A stretch of DNA of 64,000 nt from JBBEBE01 sp040882505 (GCA_040882505.1 JBBEBE010000008.1:248001-312000); one strand, 5' to 3'; counted from the first letter of the stretch, positions 53,467 to 63,430 are shown. The notes: generated by a model from the sequence alone, not told the origin. Numbers and translations are program-made.

Positions 53467-54315
53467 ATGAAGTACATAGGAGCCCACGTGAGTGCTGCCG
53501 GCGGGGTAGAGAACACGCCGGAGAACGCCAAGGAGATCGGAGCGACCGGATTCGCGCTTTTTACCAAGAATCAACGACAGTGGAACGCGAAACCGCTGAG
53601 CCGGGAGAATATTGACGGCTTCAAATCGCGGTGCGAAGAGCTGGGCTACCCGATGGATGCGGTCATGCCGCACGACAGCTATCTGATCAACCTGGGACAT
53701 CCCGAGGATGCGAAGCTCCAGAAGTCGCGTGACGCCTTTCTGGACGAGTTGCAGCGCTGCGAGCAGTTGGGTATTCGGCTTCTGAATTTTCATCCGGGAA
53801 GTCATCTGAAGAAGATCTCCGAAGAGGCGTGTCTGGAGCGTATTTTCGAATCCCTGAATTGGGCTCTTTCGCAGACCGAATCGGTGGTCGCCGTGATCGA
53901 GAATACGGCGGGGCAGGGGACCAACATGGGCCACCGGTTCGAGCATCTGAAGGCGATCATTGACGGAGTGGAACAGAAAGAGCGTGTGGGGGTCTGTATC
54001 GATACGGCACACGCGTTTGCGGCCGGATATGACCTCAGAACAGAGGACGCGTACAAGGAGACGATGGGTGCCTTTGGCGAGATTGTCGGGTTTGAGTGGC
54101 TTCGCGGCATGCACCTGAACGATTCGAAGAAGGATCTGGGGAGCCGGGTAGACCGGCACGATTCGCTTGGAGACGGACTCATCGGGATAACCCCGTTTCG
54201 GCTTCTGATGGAGGATGAGCGAATTGACGAGATCCCGATGATTCTGGAGACGCCCGACACGGAGCGGTGGCCGGAAGAGATTGCGAAGCTCAAGTCGTTT
54301 GCCGGTTTGGTGTAG
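53467..54315 (+). CDS. nfo: Endonuclease IV
   Basis: This 282-residue apurinic/apyrimidinic endonuclease for base excision repair has the normal length and family signatures: YIGAHVSAAGGVENTP at the start, LLNFHPGSH, VIENTAGQGTNMGH, CIDTAHAFAAGYD, RGMHLNDSKKDLGSRVDRHD and PMILETP. These supply the three-zinc ligands. AGAGGA precedes the ATG. The gene stands alone between mtgA and a membrane protein gene. Confidence 0.98.
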   Translation: MKYIGAHVSAAGGVENTPENAKEIGATGFALFTKNQRQWNAKPLSRENIDGFKSRCEELGYPMDAVMPHDSYLINLGHPEDAKLQKSRDAFLDELQRCEQLGIRLLNFHPGSHLKKISEEACLERIFESLNWALSQTESVVAVIENTAGQGTNMGHRFEHLKAIIDGVEQKERVGVCIDTAHAFAAGYDLRTEDAYKETMGAFGEIVGFEWLRGMHLNDSKKDLGSRVDRHDSLGDGLIGITPFRLLMEDERIDEIPMILETPDTERWPEEIAKLKSFAGLV

Positions 54316-54412
54316 CCAGAGCAGCAAATTTCGCTGTCATCTGCTCGTTCGTATGGCTTGGGCGGGTTGAACCGGTCCGGTGAGGATCTTCTTGGATCCG
54401 TGTCCGAAATCT

Positions 54413-55690
54413 ATGTTAATTGAGGATATGGAAGAGACGGAACTGCTTGTGGGAATGGCGGCGGCGCTGGCCGTCGGTTTGCTGATCGGCATCGAGCGTG
54501 GATGGAGCGGAAAGGATGACGAGGAGGGGGATCGGGTTGCGGGGATTCGCACCTTTTCACTGATCGGTCTGCTTGGAGGAGTCTGGTCCATCCTTTCCAT
54601 TCAGTTGGGTGAGGAGTGGCTTCTTGCACTCGGATTTCTGGCGGTTACCGTCATGTCGGTTGCAGCCTATCTTGTGGAATCTTCCAGAAGCCGTGATATC
54701 GGGACGACCACGGCCTATACGCAGATGCTCACGTTTGTTCTCGGGGCCTGGGCAACAATGGGATATCCGGTTCATGCCATTTCGGTGGCTGTGATCATCA
54801 TTACACTTCTGGGTCTGAAGCCGATTCTGCACCAATGGATCCGTACCATCGAGACGGTCGAGGTCTACGCCGGCATCAAATTATTACTCATCAGTGTGGT
54901 GATGCTGCCGCTGCTTCCCAATCAAGGCTTTGGGCCTTGGGAGTCCATCAATCCGTATTGGATTTGGTGGATGGTGGTGCTTATCAGCGGGATCTCATTC
55001 ATTGGATACTTTACCATGAAACAGTTCGGAGATCGCGTCGGTATACTGGTTACGGCGATCATTGGCGGACTGGCATCCTCGACGGCCGTGACGCTCAACA
55101 TGGCCAATCTCTCCCGGGAAAAAGGGCCCTGGATGGTCTTTATGGCTGGGGTCATGGCGGCTTCCTCGATCATGTTTATCCGGATTGTTGCCGAGGTGAG
55201 TATTGTGAATCCCGGAATGCTTCCAACGCTGTTGCCTCCGCTTTTGGTGATGTTTTTCGGGGTGGTTGGAGGGGCGGTCTGGCTCTGGAAAAGTCGCCGA
55301 AGGGAGACGGAAGGGGACCCCGAGTTGAAGCTGACCAACCCGCTCAAGGTGACCATGGCCCTCAAATTTGGCCTCTTTCTCGGTCTCATTCTCTTTTTGA
55401 GCACGGCGATCAAGGAACTGTTTGGCGATGAAGGGATCTACTATTTGGCCGTTTTTTCCGGTCTGATGGATGTGGATGCCATCACTCTCTCGCTTTCAAG
55501 ATTATCCCGTGACGGGTTGGCGATTGAGACAGCCGTTTTCGGGATCATGTTGGCCGCTGTGACCAATACGATGGTCAAGGGATTCATGTTTGCCTGGTTC
55601 GTGGGGTTCAGAGCGAGCCGTCGTCTGATTCTCTTGATGCTGTCGGCCGGTCTGTTGGGTCTTTTGACAGCCGTACTCACGATGGGGTAA
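54413..55690 (+). CDS. MgtC/SapB- and DUF4010-domain membrane protein
   Basis: This ~425-residue protein begins with the MgtC/SapB helices (VGLLIGIERGWSGKDDEE, GDRVAGIRTFSLIGLLGG with the conserved Arg-Thr-Phe) and continues into a DUF4010 domain (GFGPWESINPYWIWWMVV, SFIGYFTMKQFGDR, GIYYLAVFSGLMDVDAITLS). About twelve membrane segments are expected. The MgtC part relates to magnesium-homeostasis proteins; DUF4010 is uncharacterised. The start is uncertain among GTG 54380, ATG 54413 and ATG 54428, none with good Shine-Dalgarno spacing. Confidence 0.87.
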   Translation: MLIEDMEETELLVGMAAALAVGLLIGIERGWSGKDDEEGDRVAGIRTFSLIGLLGGVWSILSIQLGEEWLLALGFLAVTVMSVAAYLVESSRSRDIGTTTAYTQMLTFVLGAWATMGYPVHAISVAVIIITLLGLKPILHQWIRTIETVEVYAGIKLLLISVVMLPLLPNQGFGPWESINPYWIWWMVVLISGISFIGYFTMKQFGDRVGILVTAIIGGLASSTAVTLNMANLSREKGPWMVFMAGVMAASSIMFIRIVAEVSIVNPGMLPTLLPPLLVMFFGVVGGAVWLWKSRRRETEGDPELKLTNPLKVTMALKFGLFLGLILFLSTAIKELFGDEGIYYLAVFSGLMDVDAITLSLSRLSRDGLAIETAVFGIMLAAVTNTMVKGFMFAWFVGFRASRRLILLMLSAGLLGLLTAVLTMG

Positions 55691-55731
55691 GCATACGGTT
55701 CTCTGTCAAAAGCCGCCATAGAGTATAGAGT

Positions 55732-58449
55732 CTATGTTCTTGCCGAACCGGATCCGCTCAAATCCTGCAACAATTCTGTCAGTTTCTCCAGACGATCCGT
55801 TGCGTCAGACTCTTTGTCTCGTTCACGCTTGACCACTTCATCCGGAGCATTCTCCACAAAGCTGTCATTGGAGAGCTTGCGTTGAACGGATGTCAGGAAC
55901 CCTTGGGTTTTTTCAATGTCCGCTTCGATACGGGCTCGCTCTTGTTCCAGATCGATGAGTCCTTCGAGCGGAATGTAGATTTCGTATCCGCTGATAACGG
56001 CTGAAACAGAGGCATCCGGTTTCGAAATATCCGCCCCGATGGTTAGGCTCTTCGTGGCAATCAACTTCTCGAAGATCCAGGATTCCTTTGTAAGTACTTG
56101 CGCCCTGCTTTCATCAGGAGCCTTGATCCGTATGTCCAACGGCTCTTTGGGAGAAATCCCCATTCGAGCCTGAATGTTGCGAATACTCGAGATCGATGCT
56201 GTGATCAATCCCATCATGGCCTCTGATTGGTTGTCCATCGCTTCCTTGTTCGGTTCAGGCCATGCAGTAATCAGAATCGGGGTGTCCGGCTGTTTGTCAC
56301 CGAGTTTGTGCCAGATCTCTTCGGTGATAAACGGCATGAATGGATGCAGAAGTTTCATGAGCTGTCCAAAGAGACCCAGGGCACGCTCCAGGCGCTCTTT
56401 CGGGATCTTTTCACCAGGTTCGTCCGGTTTGATCATCTCGATGTACCAATCGCAGAAGTCGTCCCAGATGAGCGAATGGATTTTCTGAAGAGCATCATTG
56501 AGTCGGTATCGCTCAAAATCCTGGTTCATCCCGCTCAGCGTCGTCTGCAGACGGCTCTCCATCCAACGGTCGGCCAGACTGTCTGTATCGGGTTCAAGTG
56601 TAGGGTGATACGATTGACCATCCATCTTGTTCATCGAGAGAAAGCGAAAGGCGTTCCAGATCTTGTTGGCAAAATTCCGTCCCTGTTCGCAAAGCTTTTC
56701 GTCAAAGAGCAGATCGTTTCCTGCAGGGGAGGAGAAGAGCATTCCGACACGTGTACCGTCGGCGCCATATGTTTCGATCAATTCGAGAGGATCGGGCGAG
56801 TTGCCCAATGACTTGGACATCTTTCGCCGTTTCTCGTCCCGTACAATCCCGTGGTAGTAGACATTACGGAAGGGGGGCTTGCCGCGGAATGCGTGACCGG
56901 CCATGATCATTCGGGCCACCCAGAAGAACATGATTTCGGGAGCAGTCACCAGATCCTGGGTCGGGTAGTAATATTCGATATCGGTGTTGTCCGGATCCTT
57001 TATTCCTCCAAAAACCGTAATGGGCCAGAGCCAGGAAGAGAACCAGGTATCGAGTACGTCTTCGTCCTGTTTCAAATCCAGAGGTTCAAGCGTGCGCCCG
57101 CTCTTTTCACTCGCTTTTTCCAGTGCTTCGTCGGCCGACTTGGCGATGACATACTCGTCATCTCCCTCGCCATAGTACCAGGCCGGGATGCGGTGTCCCC
57201 ACCAAAGTTGGCGTGAGATGCACCAGTCCCGAATATTCTCCATCCAGTGCCGATAGCTGTTGGTGAATTTCTCCGGGTGGAACCGGATCTCGCCACTCTC
57301 TACGCTCTCCAACGCAGGTTTGGCCAATTCATCCATCCGGCAGAACCACTGCAGGGAGAGTCGTGGTTCAATGACCGCTCCGGTTCGCTCGGAGGTACCC
57401 ACGTTGTTGGCGATCTGTTCCGTTTTGACGAGACATTCATTGGACGTCAAATCCTTGACAATCGCCGTTCGTGCATCGAATCGGTCCATCCCCACATAGC
57501 GTCCGGCGACTTCGGAGACGGTTCCGTCCGCTTCGAGCATGTCGATGACGTCCAGATCGTGCCGTTGACCAATTTCGTAGTCATTTACATCGTGTGCAGG
57601 AGTCACCTTCAGACATCCGGATCCAAACTCCGGATCCACATAGTCGTCGGCAATGACGGGAATCGTTCGTTCGGTAAGGGGGATCCAAACCCGTTTGCCT
57701 ACCAAATGAGTGTAGCGCTTATCATCGGGATGAACACAGATCGCCGTATCCGCCAAAATGGTCTCTGGCCGAGTCGTGGCAATGGTGACAAAATCGTCAC
57801 TCCCTTCGATGGCATACCGAATGTGATAGAGATTGGACTGCTCCTCTTTGTGGATGACCTCTTCATCAGAAAGGGCCGTCTTCGCCTCCGGATCCCAGTG
57901 GATCATCCGCAGGCCCCGGTAGATGTGACCCCGTTCGTAGAGCTCGATAAAGCAGTCAATCACCGAATCGTAAAGGTCCTCTTCGAGTGTAAACCGGGTC
58001 CGCTGCCAGTCGCAGGAGGCACCCAGTTTGCGAAGCTGTTGAAGGATAATTCCCCCGTGCTCCCCGGTCCAGTCCCAGGCATGTTTGAGGAAATCGTCGC
58101 GGGAGAGATCCGATTTCTTGATGCCTTGTTTGCGCAGGCGTTGAACCACCTTTGCCTCGGTTGCAATCGAGGCGTGATCGGTTCCCGGAACCCAACAGGC
58201 ATTCTTCCCCTGCATACGCGCCCGTCGGACCAGAACATCCTGAATGGTGTTGTTAAGCATGTGCCCCATGTGCAGAACACCGGTCACATTTGGTGGCGGG
58301 ATAACCACCGCATAGGACTCCCGGTCGTCGGGTTCGGAATGAAAATATCCGTTGGATTCCCACCAGGAGTACCAATGAGATTCGACACGGGTTGGATCGT
58401 ACTGTTTTGGGAGGTCGGTCGGCTTCACGGAATCTCGGGTTTGATTCAT
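55732..58449 (-). CDS. valS: Valyl-tRNA synthetase
   Basis: This 905-residue class I synthetase charges tRNA-Val. HIGH-type motif VTGVLHMGHMLN (about residues 53-64), editing domain with TTRPETILADTA and GTDHA..., KMSKS motif RRKMSKSLGNSPDP (about 530), anticodon-binding domain, and the C-terminal valS coiled coil (LEQERARIEADIEKTQGFLT onward) are all present. ATG 58449 is used; a TTG at 58455 is in frame. It follows rsmB on the same strand behind a likely terminator, with a 62-base leader that contains a small GAGCCC/GGGCCC hairpin. Confidence 0.98.
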   Translation of the reverse strand: MNQTRDSVKPTDLPKQYDPTRVESHWYSWWESNGYFHSEPDDRESYAVVIPPPNVTGVLHMGHMLNNTIQDVLVRRARMQGKNACWVPGTDHASIATEAKVVQRLRKQGIKKSDLSRDDFLKHAWDWTGEHGGIILQQLRKLGASCDWQRTRFTLEEDLYDSVIDCFIELYERGHIYRGLRMIHWDPEAKTALSDEEVIHKEEQSNLYHIRYAIEGSDDFVTIATTRPETILADTAICVHPDDKRYTHLVGKRVWIPLTERTIPVIADDYVDPEFGSGCLKVTPAHDVNDYEIGQRHDLDVIDMLEADGTVSEVAGRYVGMDRFDARTAIVKDLTSNECLVKTEQIANNVGTSERTGAVIEPRLSLQWFCRMDELAKPALESVESGEIRFHPEKFTNSYRHWMENIRDWCISRQLWWGHRIPAWYYGEGDDEYVIAKSADEALEKASEKSGRTLEPLDLKQDEDVLDTWFSSWLWPITVFGGIKDPDNTDIEYYYPTQDLVTAPEIMFFWVARMIMAGHAFRGKPPFRNVYYHGIVRDEKRRKMSKSLGNSPDPLELIETYGADGTRVGMLFSSPAGNDLLFDEKLCEQGRNFANKIWNAFRFLSMNKMDGQSYHPTLEPDTDSLADRWMESRLQTTLSGMNQDFERYRLNDALQKIHSLIWDDFCDWYIEMIKPDEPGEKIPKERLERALGLFGQLMKLLHPFMPFITEEIWHKLGDKQPDTPILITAWPEPNKEAMDNQSEAMMGLITASISSIRNIQARMGISPKEPLDIRIKAPDESRAQVLTKESWIFEKLIATKSLTIGADISKPDASVSAVISGYEIYIPLEGLIDLEQERARIEADIEKTQGFLTSVQRKLSNDSFVENAPDEVVKRERDKESDATDRLEKLTELLQDLSGSGSART

Positions 58450-58477
58450 GAACAAATAGCGGGCCCGAAGGGCTCAT

Positions 58478-58506
58478 TTAAAAAGGGGAGGGGCGGTCGA
58501 ACCGCC
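58478..58506 (-). terminator. Terminator after rsmB
   Basis: On the minus strand GGCGGT-TCG-ACCGCC followed by CCTCCCC and T5. The 6-bp stem is short and the T-run is offset by seven bases, so it may be only partial, letting some transcripts reach valS. Confidence 0.6.
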
Positions 58507-58511
58507 GGGTC

Positions 58512-59831
58512 TTACTTGACCCGGACGAGCCGTACGCCGAAATGTCCGTCACAGCCGTGTTTGTGCGGATAGGTTTGATATGCTTTTCCGTCCTCGATGA
58601 GAACCTCTTCGGGAAGGAAGTCAGAGAGGTTGTCCAGCTCGAAGTTGTCGTACTTCTCCAAAAACGCTTCGATCTGCTTGAAATTCTCTTCCTCTTCCAA
58701 CGAGCATGTGCTGTAGACCAAACGGCCACCTTTTTTCACCATGTTGCCCGCTTCTTCAAGAAGTTCGCTTTGCAGCTGAACCAATTCCTTCAAATCCTCT
58801 TCCGTCCGTTTCCAGCGAAGGTCGGCTCGTTTGGCAAGCACACCGGTTCCGGTGCACGGTGCATCGAGCAGGACACCGTCGGTTACTTTCAGTTGAATGT
58901 CACGCACATCGGCCCGACGGATTTTGATATTTTCGGCATTGTGGCTCAGTGCACTCTCGGCCAGTTTCTCCAGTCGATCGGCTCGGCTGTCAACGGCGAT
59001 GATGTCACCTTCACCCTCCATCAAGTCAGAGATCATGATGGTCTTGGTCCCGGGAGCGGCACACAAATCATAGATGGTTTCACCCGGTTCCGGGTCCAGG
59101 ATGGTGGCTGCAAAACCGGCTGCGATGTCCTGAACCTGACACAGGCCTTTCTGTAGCCATCCTTTTTCAATAAAGGGTTGAACCGACGAGACCTTGAAAT
59201 AGCCCGGGAGCCATTCGCTCTCTTCAAACTGGATGCCGGACTTCTCCATGCGGAGTTTGAAGTTTTCGGTCTTGGTTCGGAGGTTGTTGACACGGACATA
59301 CCACTGCGGAACCTTGTTGTTGGCCTGCATGAGCTGGAACGCCTCCCGTTCACCGAACCGCTTGGTCCAGCGGGCAACGAGCCACTCTGGATGAGAAAAG
59401 GTTGTGGCGACCAGTTTGGTCCGGTCTTCGAAGGCCGGTTTTGGAAGATCGTCCAGGTCGCGCTGGATGTTCCGGAGGATGGCATTCACAAGGTCCCCCG
59501 ACTTACCGCCCAGCATCGTTTTGGCCAATTCTACGGCCTCGTTGATGGCTGCGTACTCCGGAGTGGAGTTCATGAAAATCATATCGTAGAGTCCGATCCG
59601 GAGAATGTTCTTGAGCGGAGGCTTCATCTCGTCCAGCCCAATGGCAGAGAACTCACCGATCAAAAAGTCGACATAACTCCGCTTTCTCAGGATGTTCTGC
59701 ACATATTCACGTGCCTGTGCACGCTCGCGTCCGTCAAGTTCATCTGTCAGTGTGTAGTCAATCTGACCTTCTGTATCGAACTGAACCAAAATCTCTACAC
59801 TTGTCGAACGTGCTGTCTTCTCCGTTTCCAA
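58512..59831 (-). CDS. rsmB: 16S rRNA (cytosine-5) methyltransferase RsmB
   Basis: This 439-residue enzyme has an N-terminal NusB-like RNA-binding domain (RAQAREYVQNILRKRSYVDF, PEYAAINEAVELAK) and a C-terminal SAM domain (YDLCAAPGTKTIMISDLM, LLDAPCTGTGVLAKRADLRW with the releasing Cys, VYSTCSLEEEEN with the catalytic Cys). It methylates C967-equivalent of 16S rRNA. Start is TTG 59831, supported by GGAGA six bases upstream. Divergent from atpD; upstream of valS. Confidence 0.95.
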   Translation of the reverse strand: METEKTARSTSVEILVQFDTEGQIDYTLTDELDGRERAQAREYVQNILRKRSYVDFLIGEFSAIGLDEMKPPLKNILRIGLYDMIFMNSTPEYAAINEAVELAKTMLGGKSGDLVNAILRNIQRDLDDLPKPAFEDRTKLVATTFSHPEWLVARWTKRFGEREAFQLMQANNKVPQWYVRVNNLRTKTENFKLRMEKSGIQFEESEWLPGYFKVSSVQPFIEKGWLQKGLCQVQDIAAGFAATILDPEPGETIYDLCAAPGTKTIMISDLMEGEGDIIAVDSRADRLEKLAESALSHNAENIKIRRADVRDIQLKVTDGVLLDAPCTGTGVLAKRADLRWKRTEEDLKELVQLQSELLEEAGNMVKKGGRLVYSTCSLEEEENFKQIEAFLEKYDNFELDNLSDFLPEEVLIEDGKAYQTYPHKHGCDGHFGVRLVRVK

Positions 59832-60126
59832 TACAATCTCCGCTATGTGTTCGATAGAATTTGTTCGTTCAGACCCCCTGTGAACGTGGACGCTGGACTC
59901 TTCAGTGTGTCAAAAAACAGGTGGCCGAAAGAGAACCCGAAAGATAGGGGATTCACTCCCTTATTGCTAATGATGACGTCGTATTTGAAACGGAATTTCA
60001 TATTTGAATTGGGGACCCATCCTTTTCTTTTTCATATGAATTGGGTAATTTTGCGCGCTCTCAAGCTTTTTGCAGAAATTAGGGTCTAACGCCTGATCAA
60101 ACACACAAACTACAAACAGCCACCTC

Positions 60127-61617
60127 ATGAATAAAGGATCTGTAGCACAAGTCATCGGTCCGGTCGTGGACGTCGACTTTGAACAAGGCAACCTCCCTCC
60201 GGTTCTGAACGCACTCTACATCGACCGGGAAGACCAGAGTCGGCTCTACCTCGAAGTTGCCCAGCATCTGGGTGAAAATCGGGTACGGACCATTGCAATG
60301 GACTCTACGGACGGACTGGTTCGCCGGCAAGAGGTGACGGACTCCGGTTCACCGATCTCCATGCCGATTGGCGAAGATATTCGCGGGCGTCTCTTCAATG
60401 TCGTGGGCGAAGCCATTGACGGAATGGAACAACCGGAAGGAGCGCGCAGCTACTCGATCCACCGGCCGGCGCCGAGCTATGAAGAGTTGACGACGTCTAC
60501 CGATATGCTCGAAACGGGAATCAAAGTCATCGATCTTCTGTGTCCGTATGCAAAAGGGGGAAAAATCGGGCTCTTTGGAGGTGCCGGCGTCGGGAAGACC
60601 GTATTGATTCAGGAGTTGATCAACAACATTGCCAAGCAGCATGGCGGCCTTTCGGTATTTGCCGGTGTTGGAGAGCGGACGCGTGAAGGAAACGATCTTC
60701 TTCGCGAGTTTCTCGAATCAGGAGTCATCAAGTATGGAGACGACTTCATCAAGACGATGGAAGAGGGCGAATGGGACCTCTCGAAAGTAGACAAGGAAAA
60801 ACTGAAGGAGTCACAGGCAACGTTGGTGTTCGGTCAGATGAACGAACCCCCCGGAGCCCGAATGCGAGTGGCCCTTTCCGGATTGACGGTTGCCGAGTAT
60901 TTCCGTGACGAAGTCTCCCGGGACATTCTTCTTTTCATTGACAATATTTTCCGATTCACCCAAGCTGGTTCCGAAGTATCGGCTCTGTTGGGTCGAATGC
61001 CGTCTGCGGTAGGGTACCAACCGACCCTGGCAACCGAGATGGGGAACCTGCAAGAACGGATTACCTCGACCAAAAACGGATCGATTACCTCGGTTCAGGC
61101 GATCTATGTACCTGCCGATGACTTGACGGATCCTGCTCCTGCAACCACATTTTCTCACTTGGATGCGACGACGGTATTGAGTCGTGCACTGACTCAGATC
61201 GGGATCTATCCGGCGGTCGATCCGCTCGATTCTACGTCTCGAATCCTGGATCCGAAAGTGCTTGGGAAAGAGCATTATGCTTGTGCTCAGAACGTGACCG
61301 GAATTCTCCAAAAGTACAAGGATCTGCAGGACATTATCGCCATTCTTGGAATGGACGAACTTTCCGACGAAGACAAGTTGGTGGTATCCCGGGCACGACG
61401 GGTTCAGCGATTCCTCTCACAGCCGTTCTTTGTGGCCGAACAGTTTACCGGCCAGGAAGGGGAGTATGTTAAGATTGAGGACACCATCAAAGGGTTCAAT
61501 ATGATTCTTGACGGCGAACTGGATCACCTGCCGGAGAACGCCTTCCACTTGGTCGGTACTATTGAACAGGCGATCGAGAAGGGCGAACGACTCAAGTCCG
61601 AAGCGGAAGCAGCATAA
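60127..61617 (+). CDS. atpD: F-type ATP synthase beta subunit
   Basis: This 496-residue catalytic subunit has P-loop FGGAGVGKTVLIQEL (about 155-169), GERTREGNDL, the Arg/Glu catalytic environment, the nucleotide-loop segment SVQAIYVPADDLTDPAPATT, and the DELSEED-equivalent MDELSDEDK. It makes ATP from ADP and phosphate on the inner face of the membrane using proton or sodium flow. The start follows a 295-base promoter region shared with divergent rsmB. It is paired only with atpC; the other ATP synthase genes are elsewhere, as often in Bacteroidota relatives. Confidence 0.99.
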   Translation: MNKGSVAQVIGPVVDVDFEQGNLPPVLNALYIDREDQSRLYLEVAQHLGENRVRTIAMDSTDGLVRRQEVTDSGSPISMPIGEDIRGRLFNVVGEAIDGMEQPEGARSYSIHRPAPSYEELTTSTDMLETGIKVIDLLCPYAKGGKIGLFGGAGVGKTVLIQELINNIAKQHGGLSVFAGVGERTREGNDLLREFLESGVIKYGDDFIKTMEEGEWDLSKVDKEKLKESQATLVFGQMNEPPGARMRVALSGLTVAEYFRDEVSRDILLFIDNIFRFTQAGSEVSALLGRMPSAVGYQPTLATEMGNLQERITSTKNGSITSVQAIYVPADDLTDPAPATTFSHLDATTVLSRALTQIGIYPAVDPLDSTSRILDPKVLGKEHYACAQNVTGILQKYKDLQDIIAILGMDELSDEDKLVVSRARRVQRFLSQPFFVAEQFTGQEGEYVKIEDTIKGFNMILDGELDHLPENAFHLVGTIEQAIEKGERLKSEAEAA

Positions 61618-61635
61618 AACGGGAGTATCCTGACC

Positions 61636-62040
61636 ATGGCAGATACATTTCAGGCACAGGTATTGACACCGACCGGCAAGTTGTTTGAAGGCGAGGTGGT
61701 CGGTGTTCAGGTTCCCGGCGAACAGGGCAGCTTCGAGGTTCAGGTGAATCACGCACCGATTGTATCGACGCTTCAGGTGGGCGAAGTGCGCGTCAAACAG
61801 CCGGGTGGAACCACCCTTCGACTGGCGGTGACAGGTGGTTTTGTCGAGATGAAGTCGAACCAATTGACACTGTTGGCCGAAGCGGCCGAAAAAGCAGACG
61901 AGATTGATGTCGATCGTGCCCAAGCCGCACTTGAACAAGCCAAGAACGTGCTTTCCGACGGGAGTTCAGAACGTCATGAAGCCGAGGCTGCATTGAAGCG
62001 AGCCAAGAATCGTCTTCATGTCGCCGGAGTGACTGTTTGA
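61636..62040 (+). CDS. atpC: F-type ATP synthase epsilon subunit
   Basis: This 134-residue protein has the N-terminal beta-sandwich (FQAQVLTPTGKLFEGEVVGV, GSFEVQVNHAPIVSTLQVGE, GGFVEMKSNQLTLLAEAAE) and the C-terminal helical pair (AQAALEQAKNVLSDG, AALKRAKNRLHVAG). The epsilon subunit couples rotation in the F1 stalk and inhibits ATP hydrolysis. GGGAG precedes the ATG; it is 18 bases after atpD and ends the two-gene unit. Confidence 0.96.
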   Translation: MADTFQAQVLTPTGKLFEGEVVGVQVPGEQGSFEVQVNHAPIVSTLQVGEVRVKQPGGTTLRLAVTGGFVEMKSNQLTLLAEAAEKADEIDVDRAQAALEQAKNVLSDGSSERHEAEAALKRAKNRLHVAGVTV

Positions 62041-62049
62041 CGTACCTTG

Positions 62050-62736
62050 TCAGCTGCGCGACCGCCCGATCCAGCAATTGAATGTGGATTGAAGCTCGTC
62101 TCTGTTTTCTGTATGGCTCAGACGATCCAATTCGTCCAGTGAACGTTTGAGGGCAAATTCGAGATTCGATCCCGGTTCAACCCGTGGTCCCACCTTCAAA
62201 AAGAGCTCCGGTCGGGAGGCTCGATAGTGCTGTGTGACGATACCGATCGGAACCAAATCCATGGATTCATGTTGCCGGGAGAGCCACTCCAAACCCGGTT
62301 GAAACGTTCGTTCCCGGAGGTGAGCCGGGTAGAATTTACCTTCGGGGTAGAGAAAGAGGGAATGTCCCGGCGAAGCGAGCCAGTCCGAGGCATATCGAAG
62401 TGACGGGACGGCACGTCGAGGTTGGTCTAGATCGACGGGAAATGCGCCCAGATGTCGAAAGAATGGATACTGGTCCCACTGTTCCCGATCCATCATGGCT
62501 CGAGCTTGTTGATGAAATTTGAATTCATTGAGCAGGAGAGGGATCAAGCCGTCCCACCACCGTGAGTGATTCAAAAAATAGAGAGTCGATCGTTTCGACG
62601 TTGGTTGGTAGGATTCCCGTGTCCACACCGCATGAAATCGTCGTCGAATGAGCCAGCGACTGTAGTGTGCGATGGATCGGGACCAGAACCGGGACGTGGA
62701 AACAGCTATTTCGGCGGACGGAAGACGATCGCTCAT
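62050..62736 (-). CDS. PlsC-like lysophospholipid acyltransferase
   Basis: This 228-residue acyltransferase has block I NHSRWWDGL (the HX4D motif), substrate-binding FPVDLDQPRR and block III LYPEGKFYP. It probably acylates lysophosphatidate or a related lipid at the membrane, although the absence of a clear N-terminal transmembrane helix suggests a peripheral enzyme. The ATG at 62736 is only 27 bases from the divergent O-methyltransferase start, so the promoters must overlap the coding ends. It converges with atpC at nine bases. Confidence 0.85.
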   Translation of the reverse strand: MSDRLPSAEIAVSTSRFWSRSIAHYSRWLIRRRFHAVWTRESYQPTSKRSTLYFLNHSRWWDGLIPLLLNEFKFHQQARAMMDREQWDQYPFFRHLGAFPVDLDQPRRAVPSLRYASDWLASPGHSLFLYPEGKFYPAHLRERTFQPGLEWLSRQHESMDLVPIGIVTQHYRASRPELFLKVGPRVEPGSNLEFALKRSLDELDRLSHTENRDELQSTFNCWIGRSRS

Positions 62737-62763
62737 TGGACTCGTTCATTACGGAGGACGTTC

Positions 62764-63396
62764 ATGACAGAAGATACAAAGGCACTTCACGATTACATAC
62801 TGCGTCACACCACGGATGAGGATGAGCTGTTGCGTGAACTTGTCACGGCCTCGGAGAAGGAACTGGATCATATTGACATGCTCTCCGGCAATACGGTGGG
62901 ACAGTTGCTGGCCTTGTTGATTCGTCTCGGCGGCATGAAGCGTATTCTGGAGATCGGGACCTTTACCGGCTACGGGACCCTTCAAATGGTACAGGCACTC
63001 CCCGAAGATGGACAGATCATTACCCTGGAGATGAATGAGCGATTTCTAGCGGTATCCGATGATTTTTTATCCCGTCCACCCTATGACCGAATGATTCATC
63101 AGATGCTGGGACCTGCATTGGAGTCGATTCGTTCACTTGAGGGCCCGTTCGACATGGTCTTTCTCGATGCCGACAAGGCCGGCTATCCGGCATATTACGA
63201 GTCGGTTCGGCCGCTCCTCTCTTCCGGCGGGCTTCTTGTGGCCGACAACGTTTTCTGGAATGGAGAAGCGATCGAAGCCAGAACACGCAAAGGGGAAGCC
63301 GTGGACCGATTCAACCGAATGGTACAAGAGGATCCTGATTTCCAAAACGTGATGCTTCCTGTTCGGGACGGGCTGATGATTGCTCGAAAAGCGTGA
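62764..63396 (+). CDS. Class I SAM-dependent O-methyltransferase (COMT/CCoAMT type)
   Basis: This 210-residue enzyme has the O-methyltransferase-3 layout: GNTVGQLLALLIRLGGMKRI, motif I LEIGTFTGYGTL, then FDMVFLDADKAGYPAYYESV, and LLSSGGLLVADNVFWNG with the metal-binding Asp/Asn. Members methylate catechol-type or other hydroxyls with Mg2+. GGAGG precedes ATG 62764; an open frame extends upstream but is antisense to the acyltransferase. Substrate unknown. Confidence 0.9.
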   Translation: MTEDTKALHDYILRHTTDEDELLRELVTASEKELDHIDMLSGNTVGQLLALLIRLGGMKRILEIGTFTGYGTLQMVQALPEDGQIITLEMNERFLAVSDDFLSRPPYDRMIHQMLGPALESIRSLEGPFDMVFLDADKAGYPAYYESVRPLLSSGGLLVADNVFWNGEAIEARTRKGEAVDRFNRMVQEDPDFQNVMLPVRDGLMIARKA

Positions 63397-63430
63397 CCCG
63401 GGAGCCATCAGCCGATCCAAAAAAGAGCGT

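Noticed and set aside
53407..54327. Open frame of 306 codons on the minus strand
   Set aside because: Antisense to nfo, whose product is unmistakable.
57247..58572. Long open frame of 441 codons on the plus strand
   Set aside because: It is fully antisense to valS, has no family resemblance and no ribosome binding site; codon bias of valS explains it.
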